A stretch of DNA of 64,000 nucleotides, from positions 121,929-185,928 of the forward strand of contig NZ_JAKZAJ010000007.1 in the NCBI RefSeq assembly GCF_023156285.1, in the 5' to 3' direction. Of the stretch, positions 42,701 through 49,795 are shown piece after piece. A program made the position numbers and the translations under genes. Origin of the DNA: Marinobacter koreensis (lineage in GTDB: Bacteria; Pseudomonadota; Gammaproteobacteria; Pseudomonadales; Oleiphilaceae). Each line of letters begins with the position of its first letter. The first letter of the stretch is position 1. A model generated the notes under the pieces. The model was not told the origin of the DNA, did no database searches, and saw only the letters and a program-made list of their open reading frames with translations.

Positions 42701-43129
42701 GCCAATCGAGTCGAATCGAATATAAGTGCTTAGGTTATCCTTACCATCAGAGTGATCGAAGCCGTTGACCCAGGCATCATAATAATCAGAGTTGGGGTAC
42801 CGTCCGCTTCCGTCGGGCTTATACGGGGGGAGATAGGTCACAGTCGGGTCGTAGTAAATTTTATTAACGTAACTGGAGTAGTACCAATACCCGTAAGATT
42901 CTCCGTTGAGACTGTCAGGCATGAATCGCCACGCCATTGACCCTGAGTCATCGAATACAAACATTAGGTTCGGGTCGACCGATTCCTTCAGGAAAAGTGG
43001 AACAGAAGCGATATTAACTTGAGCAAAAGCCGCTTGGCTCGTGCCGAGTGACAAGGCGAGGCCTACTGTAAAAGCTGCGAGCTTTGACATTTTGATATTT
43101 TTATAGGTTTTTCTGAGCAGTTTATTCAT
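39722..43129 (-). CDS. pilY1: Type IV pilus tip-associated protein PilY1
   Basis: PilY1 sits at the pilus tip, promotes surface attachment and regulates retraction, and is exported. The 1135-residue protein has a signal peptide ending AFA near residue 36, a von Willebrand A-like N-terminal part with the MIDAS sequence FDDSGSM at 59-65, and a C-terminal beta-propeller of about 500 residues with TVFALDVTDPGSF and the EF-hand-like loops DKDGNGS and DLNSDGIFN, the second very near the C-terminus. The start at 43129 is 8 bases after GGGAG; an ATG at 43135 is too close. Codon and base use are more AT-rich than the flanking core genes. Confidence 0.93.
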   Translation of the reverse strand: MNKLLRKTYKNIKMSKLAAFTVGLALSLGTSQAAFAQVNIASVPLFLKESVDPNLMFVFDDSGSMAWRFMPDSLNGESYGYWYYSSYVNKIYYDPTVTYLPPYKPDGSGRYPNSDYYDAWVNGFDHSDGKDNLSTYIRFDSIGSIEEGFYMDFKGTSGCIANPKQNSCYTTVLLNNASAAVKQNYANWFSYYSTRDKAAKSGITEAFFDLPENIRLGYGAINVNNNTIDGVSNTDTIVSGVRPYTSSRRQQFLNWLQTKYINGGTPLRTALKDVGKYYSRSDNRGPWGETPGTNDTTAHIECRQSFSILMTDGIWNGSNPNVGNVDSVSGPSHTNPDPNGQDFRYSAVSPFSDKHSNTLADVAMQYWKNDLRTDLADKVPTDGSDPAFWQHMTTFTIGLGVQGSVSPTDALNAIKTGDQINWPEPDDDRSPENIDDLLHAAINGRGGFASAQNPQDFSQQIQGFLGDVIARSQTSASSAAVSSAVLRTESLGFFAGFRSEDWSGTLMGYSFDQGKEIWNAETKLANTAPADRTLITFNQSEGVKLKFASSGSLSNLSTAQQDALNADPTLSSSQDNLGYQRLAWLHGDTNANTAFRSRKTKDKSGASVTRLLGDIINANPQFVGKTNYGFARLPGTEGSSYGSFRSTTDYQNRIDALYVPANDGILHVFNSETGSELFGYIPGELLLPRGSNTYARISELMKPSYSHKYFMDGTPRVQDAYIDKDGNGSPEWRTILVGTMGAGGRTVFALDVTDPGSFSPADDVLWEFTNNNLGYGVSEPQIARLENGQWVAIFGNGYNGASNQSSLFVVDLADGSLVKEIQTGTGSSTSPNGLAAPTITSFPETDAITRYAYAGDLLGNVWRFDLTGTKNNNNWSATKVFSATSPNGDTQPITVAPRVALNPSANDELVIAFGTGSFMRSGDEGDYGIQSLYAIQDDLSASNLDRGDLLEQTITKQEDITVNKASGNGTNSFTVRQTSSNKLTKESGWYLDLVYSNYKEGERVISRATFPFGVNPDRVRFTSVIPDDDPCGSGRTGFIMDLKLSSGEPSDTPTFDLNSDGIFNSGDITGGYAPSGIQQGYGGENRTIATGNGDAEVLIPGLDPTKLNGGNPCEDGLCTRSLDSNIGRQTWEQLR

Positions 43130-43200
43130 GACCATATCTCCCGGCGGAGTCTCAATTCTTTAACATCAGAATGCTGAATACTGAATACGGTAACCATCGA

Positions 43201-43710
43201 TTACTCGGGCGGTAACAGGACAGTTGACTGAAGGATGCTCACAGCGGTTGTGCTGCCGCCCTGGCCGCGAGAAGTTACTTCGAAACGCTCGAAGCAGGGC
43301 TGTCCGGGTTCAATGGGGCATACATCTGCCAATCTCGCCTGATGATAGACTGGCTGAGCACTTACATGTGTTCCAGCGCTTCCGGTGCCTGAGGGCGTTG
43401 GTGAGCTACCATCCCAATTCCACGGCTGGGTAATGAGTGTGGTGTTAAAAGCAGTCTGTCTGGTTGCAAGAGTGTTGATTAGGTCGGCTTCGGCCTGGCG
43501 CAAACCTGCTTCAGCCGCCTGAAATGACATGGCGCCATCCTGTGTGTTGCTAGCCATTCGTTCTTGAAGAATAGAGCCTTGCATTCCGCCAACAGCAAGC
43601 AGAGAAATCAGGAGCAGCATAACCAGAGCGACGATTAGCGTAGCTCCGTGTTGGCGGGCAGGCGGATTGGATTCAGGTAAACGCGGTGATGTGAGTTGAT
43701 GCTTTTTCAC
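43201..43710 (-). CDS. pilX: Minor pilin-like protein PilX
   Basis: A 169-residue membrane-anchored minor pilin. The N-terminus has QHGATLIVALVMLLLISLLAVG, the PilX pattern: a prepilin-like G followed by a hydrophobic helix without the classic Glu5. Cysteines at CPIEPGQPCF form a likely disulfide. PilX is part of the minor pilin priming complex with PilV, PilW and PilY1. The start codon is GTG at 43710, with GGGAG 6 bases upstream, and overlaps the pilW stop as GTGA. Confidence 0.88.
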   Translation of the reverse strand: MKKHQLTSPRLPESNPPARQHGATLIVALVMLLLISLLAVGGMQGSILQERMASNTQDGAMSFQAAEAGLRQAEADLINTLATRQTAFNTTLITQPWNWDGSSPTPSGTGSAGTHVSAQPVYHQARLADVCPIEPGQPCFERFEVTSRGQGGSTTAVSILQSTVLLPPE

Positions 43711-44804
43711 TGCATTCTCCCTCTTATTGCGGTCGTTCCCACGGTCACAAGGCGAACCCTGCGATCGCCGTTGTTGCCTTGAGATACCTCACTTCCGAGC
43801 ATGTCAAAGCTCCGGCTATTCGCGGCCTCAAGTACCTCATCACGACCTCTGGTCATAACCGAAAACCTCACGCTTACTACTCTGTCCCAATTTTGAACCT
43901 GGTCGGCTGGCAGATAGCTATCTGCGGCTTCATTTCCCGATGTGTTGACTCCGTAAAGAAACTGCAGTGACTCCACCCCGGAAACCAGTTCTTGAGGAGT
44001 TTGCAGAGGGACCATCAGTCGTCGAAAAAGGGCTGGCTCGCCATTCGTCCCAGTGCCAATGTAGAAGGCGGTCGACGTGAATTCATAAACGCGAGTTTGA
44101 GCGTCGTAGTTGAGGTTAAAATTGTTGCCATTGTTACCGGGAGAAATATTGCCTCCGGCCATAGTAATGGAGCTGGAGTTTGCGTTGTTGCTTTTCTGGA
44201 ACAGCTCTCCTTCCGAACAATCTCCGAGAGTCGCTAATACTACTCGATTCGCCGGCAGGCCTGAGTTACTTGAAAGATTAATGCTATTGCCATTTTGAGG
44301 ATTGGTAGCGTTCACTGGAACACTGATCGGGGCAAGGGAGTTAATGATCAGTACGTCGGAGTTGGATAAGACCGAGCCGGTCAGTGATGCAGGCAATGCT
44401 GTGCCCACGGTTCCAGAGGACCATTTGTTGGCCGCCGGTGTGGACGGCGTCGAAGATAAGGCAAGCGTATCTCCGGGGCCCGTGTTGTTAAATTCCCAGC
44501 CTTGGACCGCCTGGGTTATGGGGATCGGAAGACCACCGTTGAGCCTGTTGTCTACCACTTGGTCAAATGGACGTCCCATTTGGGCCAAACAGCCAAAGCT
44601 CCCTGCGGATCGAAGATCTGGTTGAATAATTGCGGAGACGAAACGAGCGCTCTCCTGAGCACGCGCCAGACTCTCGGTTTGTCTGTACGTCTGGTTCCCG
44701 CTGAGATAGATTTGGGTAACACCTAGTGTCAACAACAATCCCAGAGCAAGCGCTATTATCAGCTCTATTAGTGAGAGGCCATGTTGCTTCGACATAGTGG
44801 GCAT
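43707..44804 (-). CDS. pilW: Minor pilin PilW
   Basis: PilW has the prepilin motif KQHG then LSLIELIIALALGLLLTLGV and a large globular part with Asn/Ser-rich segments and Cys in FGCLAQ and GDCSEG, fitting the PilW family. From the ATG at 44804 it has 365 residues and a 9-residue leader. The frame reaches a TTG at 44828 with an AGGA only three bases upstream, which would give a leader of 17; either start leaves the same mature protein. It overlaps pilX. Confidence 0.87.
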   Translation of the reverse strand: MPTMSKQHGLSLIELIIALALGLLLTLGVTQIYLSGNQTYRQTESLARAQESARFVSAIIQPDLRSAGSFGCLAQMGRPFDQVVDNRLNGGLPIPITQAVQGWEFNNTGPGDTLALSSTPSTPAANKWSSGTVGTALPASLTGSVLSNSDVLIINSLAPISVPVNATNPQNGNSINLSSNSGLPANRVVLATLGDCSEGELFQKSNNANSSSITMAGGNISPGNNGNNFNLNYDAQTRVYEFTSTAFYIGTGTNGEPALFRRLMVPLQTPQELVSGVESLQFLYGVNTSGNEAADSYLPADQVQNWDRVVSVRFSVMTRGRDEVLEAANSRSFDMLGSEVSQGNNGDRRVRLVTVGTTAIRGRMQ

Positions 44805-44839
44805 TGATAACTTCTTAAAAATATTCAAAATCCTGCCCC

Positions 44840-45319
44840 CTATATCTGAGTCGTTACGACGACCGGATTCATTGATTGATCATCCTGATCCCAGTCTATG
44901 GTAATGGTTATTGTGTTTCCGTTGACCGCAATCGTCCGTTCAGCTGCGGGTAACAGGCATGCAAGACTATTGTCCCAGGCTGCAATGTCATCTGCGGCAA
45001 CACTTCCGTTGTTTGGAGAAAATGACGTATCACATTGCCCATTATCGGCGCCCTGAGCTGAACCATTTGTTAGCGCATAGCTACCGACATTGGAAGGGTT
45101 GGCTCTGATACGATCCAGCATGTCATCTGCCAAAAGCACTGCTTGGCTGCGGCTCTGGGATTGCGCATTCATCTTGAGCGAAACAACTTGGGTTGATGCC
45201 ACGCCAAGGATGCCAATGCCGAGTACAAGTACGGTTACCAGGATTTCAATAAGGCCCAGTCCACCTTGTTTATGGAAAATTGAGGCCATCCGGACGGCCT
45301 CGGGCTTCTGCAGAATCAT
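44840..45319 (-). CDS. pilV: Minor pilin PilV
   Basis: A 159-residue prepilin with a 20-residue leader ending KQGG, then LGLIEILVTVLVLGIGILGVASTQ, typical of PilV, and a short C-terminal domain with Cys in GQCDTS and LACLLP. The ATG at 45319 has GAGG 7 bases upstream and overlaps the previous gene as ATGA, so the two are coupled. Confidence 0.87.
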   Translation of the reverse strand: MILQKPEAVRMASIFHKQGGLGLIEILVTVLVLGIGILGVASTQVVSLKMNAQSQSRSQAVLLADDMLDRIRANPSNVGSYALTNGSAQGADNGQCDTSFSPNNGSVAADDIAAWDNSLACLLPAAERTIAVNGNTITITIDWDQDDQSMNPVVVTTQI

Positions 45320-45798
45320 GGGCAGGCCTCATCGTCTATTTCAGTTCGTCCAACAGGACTGACGCGTATTCTCCGAAGGTTGGGTTCTCCGGATGCGCAA
45401 TTGTTGGGGGCAATGGTGAAATTTTGCGAAGTTTGTGGCACCAGAAAACCGCGACGATCAAAGACGAGGTCTGTTGTCGAAGAGGTAAAGGTTACATTTG
45501 ACGGAGAAGAAAATGATCGAATCTGGTTGTTGGTACAGTCGCCTGAAGCATCTCCAGAGTGAACGCACCAGCCAGTCGCTAGTCCACCGTCGGTGCTGAA
45601 TGTGACTGTGGTGCCTCGCTTGATCGCTTCGGTCCTGGCAAACCTGATGGATGACATCAAAAGGTTGGTGCTGGTCACCAATCGATTGCCATCGATAAGC
45701 CTCCCGAATCCAGGAATAGCTACTGCAGCAACGATCGCTAAAACCACGAGCGTAATAAGAAGCTCAATAATGGTGAATCCGGAATTTTTTCTGAACAT
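45316..45798 (-). CDS. fimU: Minor pilin FimU (GspH/FimT family)
   Basis: The 160-residue prepilin has leader MFRKNSG and FTIIELLITLVVLAIVAAVAIPGF, then the GspH/FimT signature SIRFARTEAIKRGTTVTF near 57 and a C-terminal cysteine pair. Being next to pilV makes it FimU by comparison with Pseudomonas. I used the ATG at 45798; a TTG at 45816 would lengthen the leader by six. The 124 bases between this gene and the next pilin gene hold no gene. Confidence 0.82.
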   Translation of the reverse strand: MFRKNSGFTIIELLITLVVLAIVAAVAIPGFGRLIDGNRLVTSTNLLMSSIRFARTEAIKRGTTVTFSTDGGLATGWCVHSGDASGDCTNNQIRSFSSPSNVTFTSSTTDLVFDRRGFLVPQTSQNFTIAPNNCASGEPNLRRIRVSPVGRTEIDDEACP

Positions 45799-45922
45799 AC
45801 TGTCTCTCGCCCGCAAACTTAATGGTATTTAATCAAATGCTGCAACCCCGAGCATGTGGTTATAGATAAGCGGTAGAAGAGAGGGAATGAACGGTATCTA
45901 GTCTTTCAGGCTGTGACTCCGT

Positions 45923-46495
45923 TCACGTTTTGGGGCAGTGGATCTTTGTTCCCCAAGGCAAGCGGATGACGCCATTGTCGTCGTCATCTCTGATACTTCG
46001 TAGGCGCCCCCCAATATTCAGCGCCAAGTACGTCATTAAAAAAGACTGTTTGTCAGCGGTAGTACAAACAATAAGGCTTCCCATCGTTCCATGGCTCATG
46101 CCGCTGGGCGCGATCTGAAAATATCCCCTGCCGGCTGTTCTGGAGGTCACGCTCGTGTTTTGACTGCTCAGATCAAATACATGAAGTACTCTCGAGTCGT
46201 CCGGTTGTTTATCGTTGTCTTGGTCCGGGAAGATTGAAATGAGGTTGTTCCATTGATCGGTGCAAGTTTGTTTCGGAGATAGTGGGCAAATGGTAATAAG
46301 AGTATGGTGAGTTACCGCGTACGAACGAGCCGTTGCAAACATTCTGTGCGTGCTGTTGACGACTTGTCGGTGAGAGCTAGATTCGGAGAGTTCAGTCCAT
46401 AAAGGTGAGGCAAAGCCTGCCAGCAAGGCGACAATACAAATAACAATCAATAATTCAAGCAGGGTAAAACCTGCCTTCGATTTTGAAGCAGTCAT
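45923..46495 (-). CDS. fimT: Pseudopilin FimT (GspH/FimT family)
   Basis: The 190-residue prepilin has leader MTASKSKAG and FTLLELLIVICIVALLAGFASPLW, then the family pattern RMFATARSYAVTHHTLITIC. It is the pilin gene nearest pilR, as fimT is in Pseudomonas. Some FimT proteins bind DNA during natural transformation through a positively charged C-terminal tail; the tail here ends LPWGTKIHCPKT and is only mildly basic, so uptake activity is uncertain. AGGA stands 8 bases before the ATG at 46495. Confidence 0.8.
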   Translation of the reverse strand: MTASKSKAGFTLLELLIVICIVALLAGFASPLWTELSESSSHRQVVNSTHRMFATARSYAVTHHTLITICPLSPKQTCTDQWNNLISIFPDQDNDKQPDDSRVLHVFDLSSQNTSVTSRTAGRGYFQIAPSGMSHGTMGSLIVCTTADKQSFLMTYLALNIGGRLRSIRDDDDNGVIRLPWGTKIHCPKT

Positions 46496-46618
46496 ACGAA
46501 CGGTCCTTGTCAATTCTGCATCGGTTAGTCTTGGCTTCCTGCCACAGACCGCGGATCATCCTACATTATTGCGGAACCCTACTCCGGAACCGGTTTCTCA
46601 ATCCCGGCGAGGGAATGC

Positions 46619-48007
46619 TTACTCCATCCCCAGCTTCTTCAGCCTATATCGTAGTGCCCGGAAACTGATGCCCAAGCGCTTGGCTGCGGCTGTCTTGTTC
46701 CACCGTGTAGCCTCCAGTGCCTTCTCGATGGCCTGTCGTTCGATGGATTCCAGATAGCCTTCGAGGTCAATCTCACCCTCTGGTACCGGCGCGCCGTCGG
46801 GCTCTCCGGCATCGCCAGGCGCGACTGTGGGCTGGCCTGAGGGAGTGGGCACTACTCCGTTGCCAAGATGCAGGTCTTCCGCATCGATACGGTCATCGTC
46901 ACACAGGGTGAATGCCCGTTCGAGGATATTCTCCAGTTCCCGGACGTTGCCCGGGAAGTCGTAGTGTTTGAGGCGTTCAATAGCCGCGGCGGTCAGGGTG
47001 GCCGGATCGCACTCGTATTCCCGGGCGATACGCCCCAGGATGTGATCCGCCAACAGGGGAATGTCGTCCGGGCGCGCCCGTAAGGGCGGAACGGCGAGTT
47101 CGATAACGTTGATCCGGTAGAAGAGGTCCTGTCGAAAACTGCCCTCCTGAACCAGTTCGGGAAGATTCTTGTGGGTGGCACTCAGGACCCGGATGTCCAC
47201 CGGAACTTCCTTTGTGTCGCCCACCGGTCGAACGGCTTTCTCCTGAATGGCGCGGAGCAGTTTCACTTGCATAGCCAGTGGCAGATCGGCCACTTCGTCA
47301 AGGAACAGGGTGCCGCCGTCAGCCGAGCGGAACAGCCCGGCCTTGTTCTCGACTGCACCGGTGAAGCTGCCCTTCTTGTGACCGAAGAACTCACTCTCCA
47401 TCAGCTCCGAGGGGATGGCGCCACAGTTAACCGCAATGAAAGGCCCACCCCGGCGAGGCCCCTGCAAATGGATCATGCGGGCAACCAGTTCCTTACCGCT
47501 CCCCGACTCGCCGCTGATGAACACCGGCGCCTGGCTGCGGGCCAGTTTCCGGGTCTGGTTACGGAGTTTCCGGATCTCGGGAGAGTTGCCCAGCAACAGG
47601 CCGGGTTCGTCCCGGGATTCTTCATCTTCTTTTTGTGGCTCGGAAAGTCTGAGTGCACTGTTTACCAATTCCCGCAAACGAGGCAGTTCGACTGGCTTGG
47701 AGACGAAGTCGAAGGCGCCCGCCTTCAGGGATTCGATGGCCGTGTCCATGTTGCCGTAAGCCGTGATCACCGCAACCGGCGTTGCGGGCAGGTGTTGCTG
47801 TATCCAGCCCACCAGGTCGATGCCGTTGCCGTCCGGCAGGTTCATGTCGGTCAGGCAGAGATGAGGCCGGTGTTTTTCGAGCAGAACGCGGGCGGAGGCG
47901 AGGTCCGGCGCCGTCAATGTCTCGATGCCCATGCGGGTCAGGGTGATTTCCAGAAGATCCCGGATATCCGGTTCGTCATCAACGATCAGTGCAGTGTGGG
48001 TTGTCAT
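46619..48007 (-). CDS. pilR: Sigma-54 dependent response regulator PilR
   Basis: PilR, phosphorylated by PilS, activates sigma-54 promoters of pilus genes. The 462-residue protein has a receiver domain with Asp54 in LTDMNLPDG, an AAA+ domain with GESGSGKE near 168, the sigma-54 contact loop in the GSFTGA form near 215 (also found in Pseudomonas PilR as I recall), and a Fis-type helix-turn-helix at the end (TAAAKRLGISFRALRYRLKKLG). It follows pilS by 58 bases on the same strand. Confidence 0.94.
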   Translation of the reverse strand: MTTHTALIVDDEPDIRDLLEITLTRMGIETLTAPDLASARVLLEKHRPHLCLTDMNLPDGNGIDLVGWIQQHLPATPVAVITAYGNMDTAIESLKAGAFDFVSKPVELPRLRELVNSALRLSEPQKEDEESRDEPGLLLGNSPEIRKLRNQTRKLARSQAPVFISGESGSGKELVARMIHLQGPRRGGPFIAVNCGAIPSELMESEFFGHKKGSFTGAVENKAGLFRSADGGTLFLDEVADLPLAMQVKLLRAIQEKAVRPVGDTKEVPVDIRVLSATHKNLPELVQEGSFRQDLFYRINVIELAVPPLRARPDDIPLLADHILGRIAREYECDPATLTAAAIERLKHYDFPGNVRELENILERAFTLCDDDRIDAEDLHLGNGVVPTPSGQPTVAPGDAGEPDGAPVPEGEIDLEGYLESIERQAIEKALEATRWNKTAAAKRLGISFRALRYRLKKLGME

Positions 48008-48065
48008 TGTCTCTAATCGGTTCCATGTCGTGTTTCAGACGCCCGCCCGTGTTCGGGCCCGAAAA

Positions 48066-49703
48066 TCAGATCATCCGCCCGGGATGTGCAAACGTAATTC
48101 GGAAACAGCAGCCTTGGTGTCCATCCTCGACCAGGGACAGGTGGGCCTGATTAGCCTCGCACAGTTCCCTGGCCAGATAAAGGCCGAGTCCGGTCCCGCT
48201 TTTGTCCGTGGTAAAAAACGGCTCGAATACCGAACTCCGGTCTTCGGGGGCAATGCCCGGCCCGAAGTCGCGGACATCCAGGTAGGCCCTTTGGCGGTCC
48301 TCGGTGGACCCGGCATGCAGCGACAGCTTCCGCGAGCCGGTCTGCTGTTCACTGTACCTCAGACCATTGTCGCAAAGGTTGACCAGCACCTGCTCGATCT
48401 GGCTCTTGTCAAAGCGCGCGGCAGGCAGGTCCGGGTCGATTTCCAGTTCGATGGACGAGGGGCCGGCCTGCTCGTCCTGGGTCTGCAGATAATCCCTGCG
48501 AAACTCCTGTAGCCAGATGGGCAGATCCACCAGTTCGGCGTCGGCGGTCTTGCGCCTGGAGAGGTCCAGGACATTCTCGATAATGCCGTTCACCCGTTTT
48601 GAATGGCGCCGGATAATATCCAGCATCTGCTTGTCACCGTCATCAAGGTGTGGGGACTCCTCCATCAGTTGTGCTGCATGGCTGATGGCCCCGAGTGGAT
48701 TGCGGATCTCATGGGCAATGCCGGCGGTGAGGCGTCCCAGTGAGGCCAGTTTCATCTGCTGTGCCTGCTGGGTTACTTTGCTCATGTCCTCGATAAACAC
48801 CAGAATGTGATCGCCCCGTTCCTGGTCCAGCTGTGTGAAGTTCGCCTGCAGGAGTGGAGAGGTGGGCGCAGACTGGAACGGCGCTACCCGCATTCGTGGA
48901 TCTTTCAGCCAGGCATCAAGGCCCAGTTTGAGCGGTTGGGGCAGGGTACGTGAGCGGGGCAGGTCCGTATCCGCACTGGTGGTGCCGAACAGAAGTTCTT
49001 CCGCAGCGGCGTTGGCCAGGCGAACCTGGCCGTAACGGTCCAGCACCAGGATACCGGTTCTCATCCGCTGGATGATCTGACGATTGATCTGTTCGAGCTC
49101 TGCAATGCTTCGGGCGCGGGAATTCGCCAGGGCTTCGCTTCGAATCATGCGCCGGGAAATGTTCTGGAGTACGAAGGCGGCGGCGAAGTAAAGGATGCCA
49201 AGGGAGCCAGCCCGGACAATGTCATCCGCATGGCCGTTCAGAGAGAGGACCGCCCACCCGGAAATTCCCAGGGAGCAGATGGCGGCGAGCGCAGCGTAAA
49301 AGATGCCGAGGCGGCTTGGCGTCAGGATGTTGCCCGCCGCCACGGACACAATCACCAGGTTGGCAAGGCCGTTGGTGATACCGGTGCTGGTAAGCAGGAG
49401 GCCATGAATGATCAGGATGTCGAGCAGGATGGACAGGGTAATGTGGCGCTGGCTGACCTGAAAGCCGGCCATCAGAATTAGTGCAAAGAATCCGTTCAGG
49501 GCCAGGTAGGAAACGACACCGGCCTGATAGTAATCCTGCCAGCGGAACCGGGCGTCAAACGTGCCCGGGTCGACAAAGAGCAGGCCGGCCAACATCAGGC
49601 TGATAACCAGCCGGTAGTGATTGTAGATTCGGAACAGCTTGGCCTGTTGCAGCAGCGCGGGGGAAGGAAATGCGCCGGTGTTGACGGGATTGTGGACTGT
49701 CAT
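48066..49703 (-). CDS. pilS: Sensor histidine kinase PilS
   Basis: PilS is the membrane sensor of the pilus two-component system; in Pseudomonas it responds to pilin levels in the membrane. The 545-residue protein has about six transmembrane helices in residues 30-185, a PAS domain near 205-310, the phospho-acceptor segment GIAHEIRNPLGAISHA near 336 and the ATPase domain with NLCDNGLRYS, DFGPGI and GTGLGLYLA. AAAGG 6 bases before the ATG at 49703 supports the start. Confidence 0.94.
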   Translation of the reverse strand: MTVHNPVNTGAFPSPALLQQAKLFRIYNHYRLVISLMLAGLLFVDPGTFDARFRWQDYYQAGVVSYLALNGFFALILMAGFQVSQRHITLSILLDILIIHGLLLTSTGITNGLANLVIVSVAAGNILTPSRLGIFYAALAAICSLGISGWAVLSLNGHADDIVRAGSLGILYFAAAFVLQNISRRMIRSEALANSRARSIAELEQINRQIIQRMRTGILVLDRYGQVRLANAAAEELLFGTTSADTDLPRSRTLPQPLKLGLDAWLKDPRMRVAPFQSAPTSPLLQANFTQLDQERGDHILVFIEDMSKVTQQAQQMKLASLGRLTAGIAHEIRNPLGAISHAAQLMEESPHLDDGDKQMLDIIRRHSKRVNGIIENVLDLSRRKTADAELVDLPIWLQEFRRDYLQTQDEQAGPSSIELEIDPDLPAARFDKSQIEQVLVNLCDNGLRYSEQQTGSRKLSLHAGSTEDRQRAYLDVRDFGPGIAPEDRSSVFEPFFTTDKSGTGLGLYLARELCEANQAHLSLVEDGHQGCCFRITFAHPGRMI

Positions 49704-49753
49704 GTTTGCCTTTCATCGTTGGTTGACCAGAGGAAATCCCCCTGTCCCGTGGT

Positions 49754-49760
49754 TATAATA
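49754..49760. promoter_or_regulatory. Symmetrical -10 element shared by nadE and pilS
   Basis: TATAAT (49754-49759) faces nadE, and the opposite strand reads TATTAT over 49760-49755 facing pilS. No good -35 hexamer at proper spacing is visible for either, so strength is uncertain. Confidence 0.4.
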
Positions 49761-49795
49761 GCCTTTTCATGGCAATGAGTTACAGGAGCCGATCT

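Noticed and set aside
46496..46618. Possible sigma-54 promoter upstream of fimT, expected if PilR controlled the cluster
   Set aside because: GG and GC pairs do not fall at the required -24/-12 spacing in either reading I tried.
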